Shown here: piece by piece, positions 1 through 6,973 of the stretch
How positions within the stretch are numbered: the first letter of the stretch is position 1
How the letters are laid out: every line of letters starts with the position of its first letter
Assembly: GCA_949745625.1 (NCBI GenBank)
Contig: CATJZR010000071.1
Span: 1-10,572 of the forward strand
Source of the DNA: an uncultured Eubacteriales bacterium
GTDB lineage: Bacteria; Bacillota; Clostridia; Christensenellales; Borkfalkiaceae
Direction: 5' to 3'
DNA length: 10,572 nt
Notes under the pieces: generated by a model
What the model saw: the letters and a program-made list of their open reading frames with translations, nothing else
The model's database searches: none
Told to the model about the DNA's origin: nothing
Program-made: the position numbers and the translations under genes

Positions 1-1981
1 CGGTGACGAAAGTGTCGGTAACTTTGCCGTCGGCGTCGTAGGTATGCTCTACCTTTCTGTAAGGACTCATAATGAAGCCGTACTCGTTGACCTTAGAGAA
101 AGTTGCAAGCGAAGAAATAAGACCTATGTTCTGACCTTCGGGGGTTTCTATGGGGCAGAGTCTGCCGTAGTGCGAGTGGTGAACGTCGCGGACTTCGAAA
201 GTAGCTCTGTCGCGGTTAAGACCGCCGGGGCCGAGCGCGGAAAGCTTACGCTTGTGGGTAAGTTCGGCGGCGGGGTTAGTCTGGTCCATAAACTGCGAGA
301 GCTGTGACGAACCGAAGAACTCGCGAATGACCGCGGTGACGGGACGGACGTTGACAAGCCCCGACGGGGTTACTTCCATTGCGTCCTGCGTTGCCATACG
401 CTCTTTAATGAGTTTTTCGAGCCTTGCGATACCTATTCTTAACTGGTTCTGCAAAAGCTCGCCGACCGAACGCACGCGGCGGTTGCCGAGGTGGTCGATA
501 TTGTCGATTGTGCCGATACCGTACTGCAAGTCGATATTAGAGGAGATTGCCGCGACGATGTCGTCAACCGTGATGTGTTTGTGGTTGAGCTTTTCGACGA
601 CGGGCTTTATAGTCTTCTTGTCCTCCGCGCTTATTTCGGTAAGGTTGGGGTCGGTGAAGAGTTCGTTGAACTTCTTGCAGCCTGCGACGAACTTGATACG
701 AAGTTCGCGGCGCTTTTCCCTGTTCTTCTTGTCCTCGGGCTTTTCGTCCGCGGATTCGGGGGTTTCCGCCGTGTAGTAAATCGCGTTTATCTCGTCGCGG
801 AATTTTTCCGCGATTTCTTCGATTTTAGCGCCCTCGCACTCTGCGGCGATTTTCTGCATAAACTTGAAGTTGGGGTAATAGATTGTAGGCAAAAGCCCGT
901 ATAACTTATGACCCTTGTCCGACACGGAAGAGAAGTTTACGGTGTTGTTTGCGATTATTTTGTGTTTGATTTCGCCCTGTGCGGGGTCGGAAACGAGAAC
1001 GAAAACTTCGTTCACGCCGCTGTCCTGCATCTCGATAGCCTTAGCTTCGGATACGGTTTCGCCTGCGTGGCCTAAAATTTCACCGGTTTCGGGGCTTATG
1101 ACGTCCTCGGCAAGTTTGCAACCGATAAGCCTGTACGAAAGGTTGAGCTTTTTATTGAACTTGTATCTGCCGACTTTGACGACGTCGTAACGGCGAGGGT
1201 CGAAGAACAGGTTGTTAAGGTGCTGACGAACCGACGCTTCGGTGGGAACTTCGCCGGGGCGAAGCCTTCTGTACAGCTCGATAAGACCGTCGCTTTCGGA
1301 CTTTGTAGTATCCTTTGCGATGGTGTTTTCAATCATTTTATCGTTTGCGAACAAGTCGAGAAGCGCCCTGTCCGAGCCGAAGCCGAGGGCACGGAGCAAT
1401 ACTGTTGCGCAAAGCTTTCTCTTTCTGTCGACGTGAACCCACAAAACGCCCTGTGCGTCCTGCTCGAATTCGAGCCAAGCGCCGCGGTTGGGGATAACCG
1501 TAGTACCGAAAATTTCCTTACCGGTCTTATCGCGCGTGGAAGCGTTGTAAGAGCCGGGCGAGCGAACGAGCTGGGAGACGATTACGCGCTCTGCACCGTT
1601 GATGATGAACGAGCCGCTTTCCGTCATAAGCGGGAACTCGCCCATAAACACGGGTTGGTCGATGACCTCGTCCTTGACCTTGTTGACGAGCCTGACCTTG
1701 ACGTGCATAGGAAGCGCATAAGTTGCGTCGCGGTTGCGGCACTCCTTCTCGTCATACTTAGGCTTGTTGTCGAACCAGTGGTTTAAGAAATAAAGCTCGT
1801 AATGGTCGGCGTAATCCGTTACGGGCGAAAAGTCTTCGAACACCTCTGATATTCCCGTATTGATAAACGAGTTATAGCTCGCCTTCTGAATTTCAACGAG
1901 GTCGGGAATTTCAATTACTTCGTTGATTTTACCGAATTTTTTTCTTTCGGTTTTGCCATACTTGTGAACTGGTAAATTCAT
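1..1981 (-). CDS. rpoB: DNA-directed RNA polymerase subunit beta (N-terminal 660 residues, runs off left edge)
   Basis: This is the beta subunit of RNA polymerase, which forms one pincer of the enzyme and half of the active centre. The translation begins MNLPVHKYGKTERKKFGK and shows family landmarks in order: the NGAERVIVSQLVRSPG block (about residues 125-140), IDHLGNRRVRSVGELLQNQ (about 495-513), the rifampicin cluster GSSQLSQFMDQ to HKRKLSALGPGG (about 557-587), and CPIETPEGQNIGL. The gene is intact to the window edge, with about half of a normal beta missing beyond it. The ATG at 1979-1981 is preceded by AGAAGGAG at 1994-2001, a rather long spacing of about 12 nt. Two oddities stand out: the stretch at residues 308-469 is about 94 residues longer than the matching part of B. 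subtilis RpoB as I recall it, and the residue equivalent to E. coli Arg529 is Lys (K579). No rplJ or rplL lies directly upstream; the gene has its own long leader instead. Confidence 0.98.
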   Translation of the reverse strand, partial: MNLPVHKYGKTERKKFGKINEVIEIPDLVEIQKASYNSFINTGISEVFEDFSPVTDYADHYELYFLNHWFDNKPKYDEKECRNRDATYALPMHVKVRLVNKVKDEVIDQPVFMGEFPLMTESGSFIINGAERVIVSQLVRSPGSYNASTRDKTGKEIFGTTVIPNRGAWLEFEQDAQGVLWVHVDRKRKLCATVLLRALGFGSDRALLDLFANDKMIENTIAKDTTKSESDGLIELYRRLRPGEVPTEASVRQHLNNLFFDPRRYDVVKVGRYKFNKKLNLSYRLIGCKLAEDVISPETGEILGHAGETVSEAKAIEMQDSGVNEVFVLVSDPAQGEIKHKIIANNTVNFSSVSDKGHKLYGLLPTIYYPNFKFMQKIAAECEGAKIEEIAEKFRDEINAIYYTAETPESADEKPEDKKNREKRRELRIKFVAGCKKFNELFTDPNLTEISAEDKKTIKPVVEKLNHKHITVDDIVAAISSNIDLQYGIGTIDNIDHLGNRRVRSVGELLQNQLRIGIARLEKLIKERMATQDAMEVTPSGLVNVRPVTAVIREFFGSSQLSQFMDQTNPAAELTHKRKLSALGPGGLNRDRATFEVRDVHHSHYGRLCPIETPEGQNIGLISSLATFSKVNEYGFIMSPYRKVEHTYDADGKVTDTFVT

Positions 1982-2038
1982 TTAAGAAAAATACTCCTTC
2001 TGGGCCGTAGCCGTTTTTTATATTTCACATTGTGGCGA

Positions 2039-2067
2039 TTTCCCGTATATATCTTTTCACCGGGAAA
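2039..2067. repeat. Inverted repeat in rpoB leader (7-bp arms)
   Basis: TTTCCCG at 2039-2045 pairs with CGGGAAA at 2061-2067 across a 15-nt AT-rich loop. It lies about 60 bases upstream of the rpoB start codon. It could be an RNA hairpin or a protein site; nothing in the sequence decides between them. Confidence 0.4.
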
Positions 2068-2091
2068 AATCTAAAATGTAACGAGATTAAT

Positions 2092-2110
2092 TCACGGAAA
2101 TTTTCCGTGA
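2092..2110. repeat. 19-bp near-perfect palindrome in the rpoB-rqcP intergenic region
   Basis: TCACGGAAA at 2092-2100 and TTTCCGTGA at 2102-2110 are perfect inverted arms around one central base. The symmetry and length fit a dimeric repressor operator, and equally a tight RNA hairpin in the rpoB leader. It lies more than 200 bases downstream of the proposed rpoB start site, so an RNA-level role or a roadblock role is more natural than classical promoter occlusion. Confidence 0.5.
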
Positions 2111-2113
2111 GGG

Positions 2114-2178
2114 CGGTTGAATAATTTTTTGACAAAGTGCCGCCTCTGCATTAAATTTTATTGCAGATAATTCAACCG
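2114..2178. repeat. Nested inverted repeat in rpoB leader
   Basis: CGGTTGAAT at 2114-2122 pairs with ATTCAACCG at 2170-2178, nine perfect base pairs. Inside the loop CTGCA at 2146-2150 pairs with TGCAG at 2162-2166, giving a stem with an internal hairpin. The flanking bases are very AT-rich. It is most likely a folded element in the rpoB leader RNA. Confidence 0.45.
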
Positions 2179-2207
2179 TAAAAATTTTTTCAAATGCCGT
2201 TGCGCCC

Positions 2208-2236
2208 TTTACAAATTAAATAATATAGTGTATAAT
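2208..2236 (+). promoter_or_regulatory. SigA-type promoter for the rqcP-ispDF-radA operon
   Basis: TTTACA at 2208-2213 and a perfect TATAAT at 2231-2236 are separated by exactly 17 bp. Transcription should start near 2243, giving a leader of roughly 140 nt before rqcP. A second -35-like TTGACA lies upstream near 2130 but has only a poor -10 partner. Confidence 0.7.
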
Positions 2237-2333
2237 TCACCTGTAAAAGGGTAAAAAAATTGTCGTTTGTCCGGGTTTTGCGGCACAAATCCCGAAAAGA
2301 GCGTACAAAAATCGCATTTTAATTCAATTTACT

Positions 2334-2362
2334 ATTATAAATTGAGTTGTCAAAAAAGTCAA
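2334..2362 (-). promoter_or_regulatory. SigA-type promoter directed at rpoB
   Basis: On the minus strand TTGACT (2357-2362) and a perfect TATAAT (2334-2339) are 17 bp apart. Transcription would start near 2327 and run towards rpoB. The -35 box is only about 20 bases from the rqcP start codon. The -10 overlaps a 7-bp inverted repeat (CAATTTA at 2325-2331, TAAATTG at 2338-2344) that could bind a regulator. Confidence 0.65.
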
Positions 2363-2381
2363 CCGTTTTTAAAGGCTTATT

Positions 2382-2624
2382 ATGAGGATAGATAAATTTT
2401 TAAAGGTTTCGAGAATACTTAAAAGACGCACCCTCGCGCAAGAGGCGTGCGACAAGGGCAAGGTGTCCGTAAACGGAAAATCGGTAAAGCCCGCACATCA
2501 GATTAAGGTGGGCGACACGGTTGAAATTACCTACACCAACGGAGGGCTGAAATTCGTTATCAAGGAAATTAAGGAAACCGTAAAAAAGGACGACGTTCAG
2601 AACCTTTACGAGATAATCAATTAA
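2382..2624 (+). CDS. rqcP: RqcP (YabO), S4-domain ribosome quality control RNA-binding protein
   Basis: This 80-residue protein is a single S4 RNA-binding domain. Its start, MRIDKFLKVSRILKRRTLAQE, closely follows B. subtilis RqcP/YabO, and so do KVSVNGKSVKPAHQIKVGD and the end VKKDDVQNLYEIIN. In B. subtilis RqcP binds obstructed 50S subunits and works with RqcH to add alanine tails to stalled nascent chains; the same role is inferred here. The length is normal for the family (about 86 residues in B. subtilis). The ribosome binding site is modest (AAAGG at 2371-2375). The gene opens the operon and is followed after only 10 bases by ispDF. Related Hsp15 proteins are longer, so RqcP is the better name. 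Confidence 0.92.
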   Translation: MRIDKFLKVSRILKRRTLAQEACDKGKVSVNGKSVKPAHQIKVGDTVEITYTNGGLKFVIKEIKETVKKDDVQNLYEIIN

Positions 2625-2634
2625 AGGGAAATTT

Positions 2635-3750
2635 ATGAAGGTTACCGCTATAATCTGCGCGGCGGGCAAGGGCGAGCGCGCAGGCTTTAATAAAAACAAA
2701 CTGCTTATGCCTCTTCACGGTGCGCCCGTATTATGGCGCACGCTTAAAAAATTCGATACGCCCGAAATCGACGAGGTGATTATCACCTCGTCGCAATGCG
2801 ACCGCGAGGAAATTTCCGCGCTTGCCGCCCCCTTCGGCTTCAAAGTCGTATCGGGAGGCGCGACACGCACCGAAAGCGTAAAAAACGCGCTTGCCGCCGC
2901 CACGGGCGACGCCGTGCTTATACACGACGGCGCGCGCCCGTTTGTCTCGCAACAATTAATAACGAGCTGTATTAATTGCGTTAAAGCACACGGTAGCGCG
3001 GTCTGCGCGGTAACGCCTGCCGATACCGTTATCTACGGCGAGGAACAGGCTAGGCTTGACAGAAACAAAATATATCTGGTGCAGACGCCGCAGGGCTTCC
3101 TTACGCGGGAAATACGCAGGGCCTATTTGCTTGCAGGCGATGCCGTATACACCGACGACAGCGCCGTTTACGCCGAGTTTATCGCTCCGCCCGTAATTAT
3201 AGACGGCGAGCCGCAAAATAAAAAGCTTACCTATAAAAGCGATTTCGACGTCCCCCCGCTTCCCTTTTACGGCGCAGGCAGAGTAGGCTTCGGTGTGGAT
3301 ACACACGCTTTCGGCGAGGGCAGCGGCGTAACGCTCGGCGGTGTTAGCATACCGTGCGACCGCTCTCTTATCGCACATAGCGACGGCGACGTGCTCGTAC
3401 ACGCAATAATGGACGCACTGCTGTCCGCCGCGGGGCTAAAAGACATAGGACACTACTTCCCGGACACCGATGTCCGCTTTAAGGGCGCAAGCAGTCTTAT
3501 CATGCTCGCCCAAACCTTAAGAATAATAAAAAACGCGGGATATGCACCCGTGAACGTATCGGCAAGCGTGCAGGCGGAAAAGCCGAAACTGAAAAACAGT
3601 ATCGGCGCAATAAGGCAAAGCCTGAGCCACGCGCTTTCAATCCCCGAAACCGCCGTCGCAGTCGCCGCGGGTACATGCGAGGGGCTGGGCTTCGTCGGCG
3701 AGGGACTTGGCATAACGGCGTACGCCGCCGTCACGGTAAAAGAGGTTTAA
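2635..3750 (+). CDS. ispDF: Bifunctional IspD-IspF (MEP cytidylyltransferase / MEcPP synthase)
   Basis: This 371-residue fusion carries two non-consecutive steps of the MEP isoprenoid pathway. Residues 1 to about 208 are IspD, which joins CTP to 2-C-methyl-D-erythritol 4-phosphate: AAGKGERAG with Lys20/Lys22 (CTP loop), GGATRTESV (75-82), IHDGARPFV (96-104) and TPQGF (151-155). Residues from about 216 are IspF, which cyclises the product to MEcPP: zinc ligands by homology Asp222, His224 and His256, AHSDGD (247-252), DIG...FPDTD (270-279), and TCEGLGF with Thr347 and Glu349. The E. coli Lys at the start of this last motif is Ala344 here. The start at 2635 has AAGGGA at 2624-2629. The stop is one base before radA, so translation is probably coupled. 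The fusion is well known in alpha- and epsilonproteobacteria; separate genes are usual in Bacillus. Confidence 0.95.
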   Translation: MKVTAIICAAGKGERAGFNKNKLLMPLHGAPVLWRTLKKFDTPEIDEVIITSSQCDREEISALAAPFGFKVVSGGATRTESVKNALAAATGDAVLIHDGARPFVSQQLITSCINCVKAHGSAVCAVTPADTVIYGEEQARLDRNKIYLVQTPQGFLTREIRRAYLLAGDAVYTDDSAVYAEFIAPPVIIDGEPQNKKLTYKSDFDVPPLPFYGAGRVGFGVDTHAFGEGSGVTLGGVSIPCDRSLIAHSDGDVLVHAIMDALLSAAGLKDIGHYFPDTDVRFKGASSLIMLAQTLRIIKNAGYAPVNVSASVQAEKPKLKNSIGAIRQSLSHALSIPETAVAVAAGTCEGLGFVGEGLGITAYAAVTVKEV

Positions 3751-3751
3751 C

Positions 3752-5113
3752 ATGGCAAAGACAAAAACTACTACGGAATTCGTTTGCAGCGAGTGCGGAG
3801 CCACCAGCTCGCGCTGGTTGGGCAGGTGCCCCTCGTGCGGTAAATTCAATACAATGGTCGAGGAAATAGTAAAGCCTGCCGCGCCTGCGGCTGCGCGCAC
3901 CGCCCAGACGGTAGCGCGCGCGCAAAAGCTTGCCGACGTTACAAAGGAAAACTATTCGCGCACATCGTCGGGCATTTCGGAATTCGACACCGTGCTCGGC
4001 GGAGGCATAGTCACGGGCTCGTTAGTGCTTATCGGCGGCGATCCCGGCATAGGCAAGTCCACTCTTCTGACGCAAATTGCCTCGCATCTGTCAAAAGAAA
4101 GCAAAGTGCTTTACTTTTCCGCAGAGGAAAGCTGCTCGCAGGTAAAGCTGCGAGCGGACAGACTGAGACTCAACCCCGACAATCTTTACATAGTAAACGA
4201 AACCTGTATAGACAACCTTGAAAGCGAACTGAACGAAGTGAGGTTCTGCGTCATAGACTCTATTCAGGCGGTGTACACAGAAGAGCTGTCCTCTTCGTCC
4301 GGCTCGGTCGGTCAGGTGCGCGAATGTGCAGCCAAGCTTATGAGAATAGCCAAGAGCCGCGGCATAACATTTTTTATAGTAGGACACGTCACCAAAGAAG
4401 GCGCGCTTGCGGGGCCCAAGGTTTTAGAGCATATTATGGATACCGTGCTTTACTTCGAGGGCGAGAATCAGGAAAATTTCCGCATACTGCGCGCGGTAAA
4501 AAACAGGTTCGGCAATGTGCAGGAGGTCGGCGTTTTCGAGATGACTGGCGAGGGAATTATTCCCGTTACCGATTATTCGGGCGTATTCCTTTCGGAAAGC
4601 CGCGGCGAAGAACCCGGTTCGGCAGTCACTCCCGCGCAGACGGGCGCGCGGTGTATGAATGTGGAAATTCAGACGCTTATTTCAAAAACGCCCTTCGGTA
4701 TGCCGAGACGCATGCCGCTCGGCGTCGACTACAACAAGTTAGTGCTGCTTATAGCCGTGCTTGAAAAGCGCTGCGGACTAAACCTCGGCTCGTCTGACAT
4801 TTACGTCAACGCAATGGGCGGAATAAAGCTTGGCGAACCTTCTTGCGATTTGGCGGTTTGCGCCGCGCTTGCCTCGGCTTATTTCGGACAGCCTATAGAC
4901 AAATACGTCGCGGTGTTCGGCGAGGTCGGGCTTACGGGCGAGGTCCGCGCGGTTTCGTACTGCGAAAAGCGCGTTTCCGAGTGCGTTAAAATGGGCTTTA
5001 AAAAGGTATTGCTGCCCGCAAAAAATATGAAGTCGGTCGCAAAATACGCCGACAAAATTTCGATAGTGCCTATACTGTACGTCAACACAATGATAAAAAA
5101 TCTGTTCAAATAA
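3752..5113 (+). CDS. radA: DNA repair protein RadA (Sms)
   Basis: RadA is a RecA-like hexameric ATPase that promotes branch migration during homologous recombination and repair. The 453-residue protein has the standard order: a four-cysteine zinc finger (Cys12, Cys15, Cys26, Cys29), a RecA-type core with Walker A GGDPGIGKST (95-104), the RadA signature KNRFG (about residue 250), and a C-terminal Lon-protease-like domain (SSDIYVNAMGGIKL and after) that has a structural, non-proteolytic role in the family. The length is typical and no key motif is missing. The start codon follows the ispDF stop by one base, with AGAGG at 3741-3745. It is the last gene of the operon, followed at once by a terminator. 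Confidence 0.97.
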   Translation: MAKTKTTTEFVCSECGATSSRWLGRCPSCGKFNTMVEEIVKPAAPAAARTAQTVARAQKLADVTKENYSRTSSGISEFDTVLGGGIVTGSLVLIGGDPGIGKSTLLTQIASHLSKESKVLYFSAEESCSQVKLRADRLRLNPDNLYIVNETCIDNLESELNEVRFCVIDSIQAVYTEELSSSSGSVGQVRECAAKLMRIAKSRGITFFIVGHVTKEGALAGPKVLEHIMDTVLYFEGENQENFRILRAVKNRFGNVQEVGVFEMTGEGIIPVTDYSGVFLSESRGEEPGSAVTPAQTGARCMNVEIQTLISKTPFGMPRRMPLGVDYNKLVLLIAVLEKRCGLNLGSSDIYVNAMGGIKLGEPSCDLAVCAALASAYFGQPIDKYVAVFGEVGLTGEVRAVSYCEKRVSECVKMGFKKVLLPAKNMKSVAKYADKISIVPILYVNTMIKNLFK

Positions 5114-5117
5114 AACG

Positions 5118-5150
5118 CCGCGTCGACTTTAATCAGCGCGGTAATTTTTT
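5118..5150. terminator. Terminator after radA, possibly bidirectional
   Basis: CCGCG at 5118-5122 pairs with CGCGG at 5137-5141, followed by TAA and six Ts on the plus strand. It starts 5 bases after the radA stop. The convergent XRE gene ends at 5158, and on the minus strand the same stem is followed by a shorter TTTTA run, so it may serve both sides. The 5-bp stem with a 14-nt loop is only moderately strong. Confidence 0.6.
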
Positions 5151-5157
5151 AACTTGA

Positions 5158-5616
5158 TTAATTTTTTGTATTTTCCTTTTTGTACGCAAATACCGCCAGT
5201 ACTTCTATACCCGCGATAATAAGCGTCACACCGAGCGCAAGCCAAAAATACCCCAAATCGACGTACAGACTCGTTGCGCCGTTTTCGTCAGCCCAAAGGT
5301 TGGGTATAGAAACGCAGCCGACGATAACCGTCACCGCGCACGACAGCGCAATTAATACACCTATTACTGCAATTACAATTTTTTGATTGGCTGTAAAGCG
5401 TATTTTATTATCACGGGCTACCGCAACACCGTCCGCAGAAAAATCGTCGATGCCCAAAAATCCGGCAAGCTCTTTTTGCTTGTCCGCACTTATCGGCATT
5501 TGCCCGTTTTCCCACTTTGAAACCGTCTGCCGCGATACCCCCAAAGCTTTGGCAAGCTTTTCCTGCGACGCACCCTTTGCCCGCCGCAAATTATAAAGCT
5601 TTTGTCCGTCCGTCAT
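5158..5616 (-). CDS. XRE-family helix-turn-helix protein with two transmembrane segments
   Basis: This is a 152-residue putative membrane-anchored regulator. Residues about 6-56 are a Cro/CI-type helix-turn-helix (SQEKLAKALGVSRQTVSKWENG). Two hydrophobic helices follow at about 79-104 and 122-145, and the protein ends in KKENTKN. The ATG at 5614-5616 is preferred because AGAGG (5622-5626) sits 5 bases upstream; an in-frame GTG at 5620-5622 falls within the ribosome binding site. The gene begins 9 bases after the stop of the exported peptidase-like gene, so it is likely cotranscribed with it. HTH-plus-membrane proteins of this build are common in Firmicutes and mostly uncharacterised. I infer that it regulates its own operon, perhaps sensing an envelope signal; the target is not shown by the sequence. 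Confidence 0.85.
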   Translation of the reverse strand: MTDGQKLYNLRRAKGASQEKLAKALGVSRQTVSKWENGQMPISADKQKELAGFLGIDDFSADGVAVARDNKIRFTANQKIVIAVIGVLIALSCAVTVIVGCVSIPNLWADENGATSLYVDLGYFWLALGVTLIIAGIEVLAVFAYKKENTKN

Positions 5617-5625
5617 AATCACCTC

Positions 5626-6948
5626 TTAAATATAGTCGTAATCGGAAAACCCGCCTCCGAATTTTAGCGTTCCGTTCAAATACGCCTCAACCTCCGACTC
5701 CGCTATAACAGGTATTCCGCTTTTGCTTATATAGCTTCCGTTCGGCGTTTTATTCATAGACTTAATCCCAACGACAATATCACTCCACAAATCTAAAAGT
5801 TCGCCGCAAGCTCCGCATTTTGCATATCTCTCGTTTGTCGCGCCGCGTATCCAATGCATCCCTTTCTTTGTCAAACCGCATTTACAGTACGATACGTGAT
5901 ACTGCTTATTCAGTTTTAATGGAATACCATACGAGTGATTGTGATACGCTTCAATAGCATCGTCGCAATAGCAGTACGCCTTATCTCCAACCATATAATT
6001 ATAGCTATGAGTGTGAGTAAATTTAAAATCTACCGCCATAGCCTTAAGATTAAAGTTATAATATGTAAATGGATTACAGTTTGTAAACTCTATTTTTTCA
6101 TGTGAGCCCATGTGAGCATAAAAATTGCTATTACTGTCATAGTCATGACAAATAAACGCGTGACCTGCACCTAAGATATTCTCTGCACATACAAACACGG
6201 GACGACCCAAATCAATATTGTCTTTAATAAATTGTTTAACGTCATCACCTTTATCTTCGCGGCTATCTTCCATTGTATAATCAGTATTACATATATAACC
6301 AACTGACCATAAATAATAACTTAATAAACTCCACGAAGCATTAAAATTTGAGCCAAATGTTTCGCTTCCATTATTTATTTTCATTAAATCATATCTATCT
6401 GCAAGCTCGATTAAATATACTTGCAGCGAATTAGTTTCAAACTTTTCTTTCAAAATATTATAATAATCTATTTTTGTCAAGTTGTTTATATAATCTCTAT
6501 ATTCTTCTTTACTAACATTATTTAATATTTTATCGTTAACCGCCCCAGGTGAATTGCTTCTGCTGATTATATCAGAATTATAGCCTGTCGAAACAACATC
6601 ATATTGTTCTGGTATTATATTATCACTCAAATACGAATCATAATATGAAAGCAACATACCCAAAGCAACATAAGTACAAGAGCCTTTAGCGTTTTCACCA
6701 AAATTTTCAGTTAACCCGCTAAAGTACTGTTTTAGAAATAATCTTTTTATATCAAGCTGTCCTGAATTCGGAGGTTTTATACCATATTTAGATATTTCCG
6801 CTGAATCGGAATTTGATTCAAAGTCCATTGAAACCGATTGATAAATAGGTTCATTTCTATTATCTTGTTCTTTCACGGTCATATTTATAGAAGAAATTGA
6901 AAGCAATAAAGATAAAGCAATGTAAATTGAAAGCAGTATATTTTTCAT
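5626..6948 (-). CDS. Exported protein with papain-like cysteine peptidase-type core and Cys/His-rich tail
   Basis: This 440-residue protein begins with a signal peptide (KN then a hydrophobic run to about residue 20, no lipobox). The core contains GSCTYVALGMLLSYYD with Cys91 and GAGHAFICHDYDSN with His263, then NFYAHMG. The order Cys, His and a following polar segment resembles C39/C10-like papain-fold peptidases, but a full catalytic set is not proven. Residues about 312-381 hold a cluster of His and Cys pairs (HTH, CYC, HNH, CKCG...H, CGAC) that may bind metal. The remaining C-terminus is short and glycine-rich near its end. The ribosome binding site is weak. It lies 25 bases after the lipoprotein gene and 9 before the XRE gene. 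Most of the gene is very AT-rich (18-32% GC in lines I counted), but its last 300 bases are near 50%. Function is unknown; a host-envelope peptidase or transglutaminase-like enzyme is possible. Confidence 0.7.
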   Translation of the reverse strand: MKNILLSIYIALSLLLSISSINMTVKEQDNRNEPIYQSVSMDFESNSDSAEISKYGIKPPNSGQLDIKRLFLKQYFSGLTENFGENAKGSCTYVALGMLLSYYDSYLSDNIIPEQYDVVSTGYNSDIISRSNSPGAVNDKILNNVSKEEYRDYINNLTKIDYYNILKEKFETNSLQVYLIELADRYDLMKINNGSETFGSNFNASWSLLSYYLWSVGYICNTDYTMEDSREDKGDDVKQFIKDNIDLGRPVFVCAENILGAGHAFICHDYDSNSNFYAHMGSHEKIEFTNCNPFTYYNFNLKAMAVDFKFTHTHSYNYMVGDKAYCYCDDAIEAYHNHSYGIPLKLNKQYHVSYCKCGLTKKGMHWIRGATNERYAKCGACGELLDLWSDIVVGIKSMNKTPNGSYISKSGIPVIAESEVEAYLNGTLKFGGGFSDYDYI

Positions 6949-6973
6949 TATTTTTTTCTTTTGTATTTCTATT

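Larger units (their letters stand above)
1982..2327 (-). promoter_or_regulatory. Long structured 5' leader of rpoB (inferred)
   Basis: If the minus promoter at 2334-2362 is used, rpoB mRNA carries an untranslated leader of about 345 nt. The stretch has no convincing open reading frame on either strand. It holds several inverted repeats: a 9-bp-arm element pairing 2114-2122 with 2170-2178 that encloses a smaller hairpin (2146-2150 with 2162-2166), a 19-bp near-palindrome at 2092-2110, and arms 2039-2045/2061-2067. None is followed by a clean U tract, so a simple attenuator is not obvious. Its role is unknown; beta-operon autoregulation or transcript stability are possibilities only. Confidence 0.4.

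Noticed and set aside
252..1786. Long plus-strand open frames (such as 252-776, 491-904, 1220-1786)
   Set aside because: They lie opposite rpoB, which is unmistakable on the minus strand; the frames are by-products of its codon bias and have no plausible start sites or domains.
2956..3402. 148-residue minus-strand open frame
   Set aside because: It is antisense to ispDF, whose motifs are intact throughout; no domain or ribosome binding site supports the reverse frame.
5617..5622. GTG upstream start for the XRE gene
   Set aside because: It falls within the ribosome binding site (AGAGGTG) that serves the ATG at 5614-5616.
6949..6973. Separate promoter before the peptidase-like gene
   Set aside because: TATAAA-like bases just upstream have no -35 at the right distance, and all of this DNA is AT-rich; cotranscription with the lipoprotein gene is simpler.
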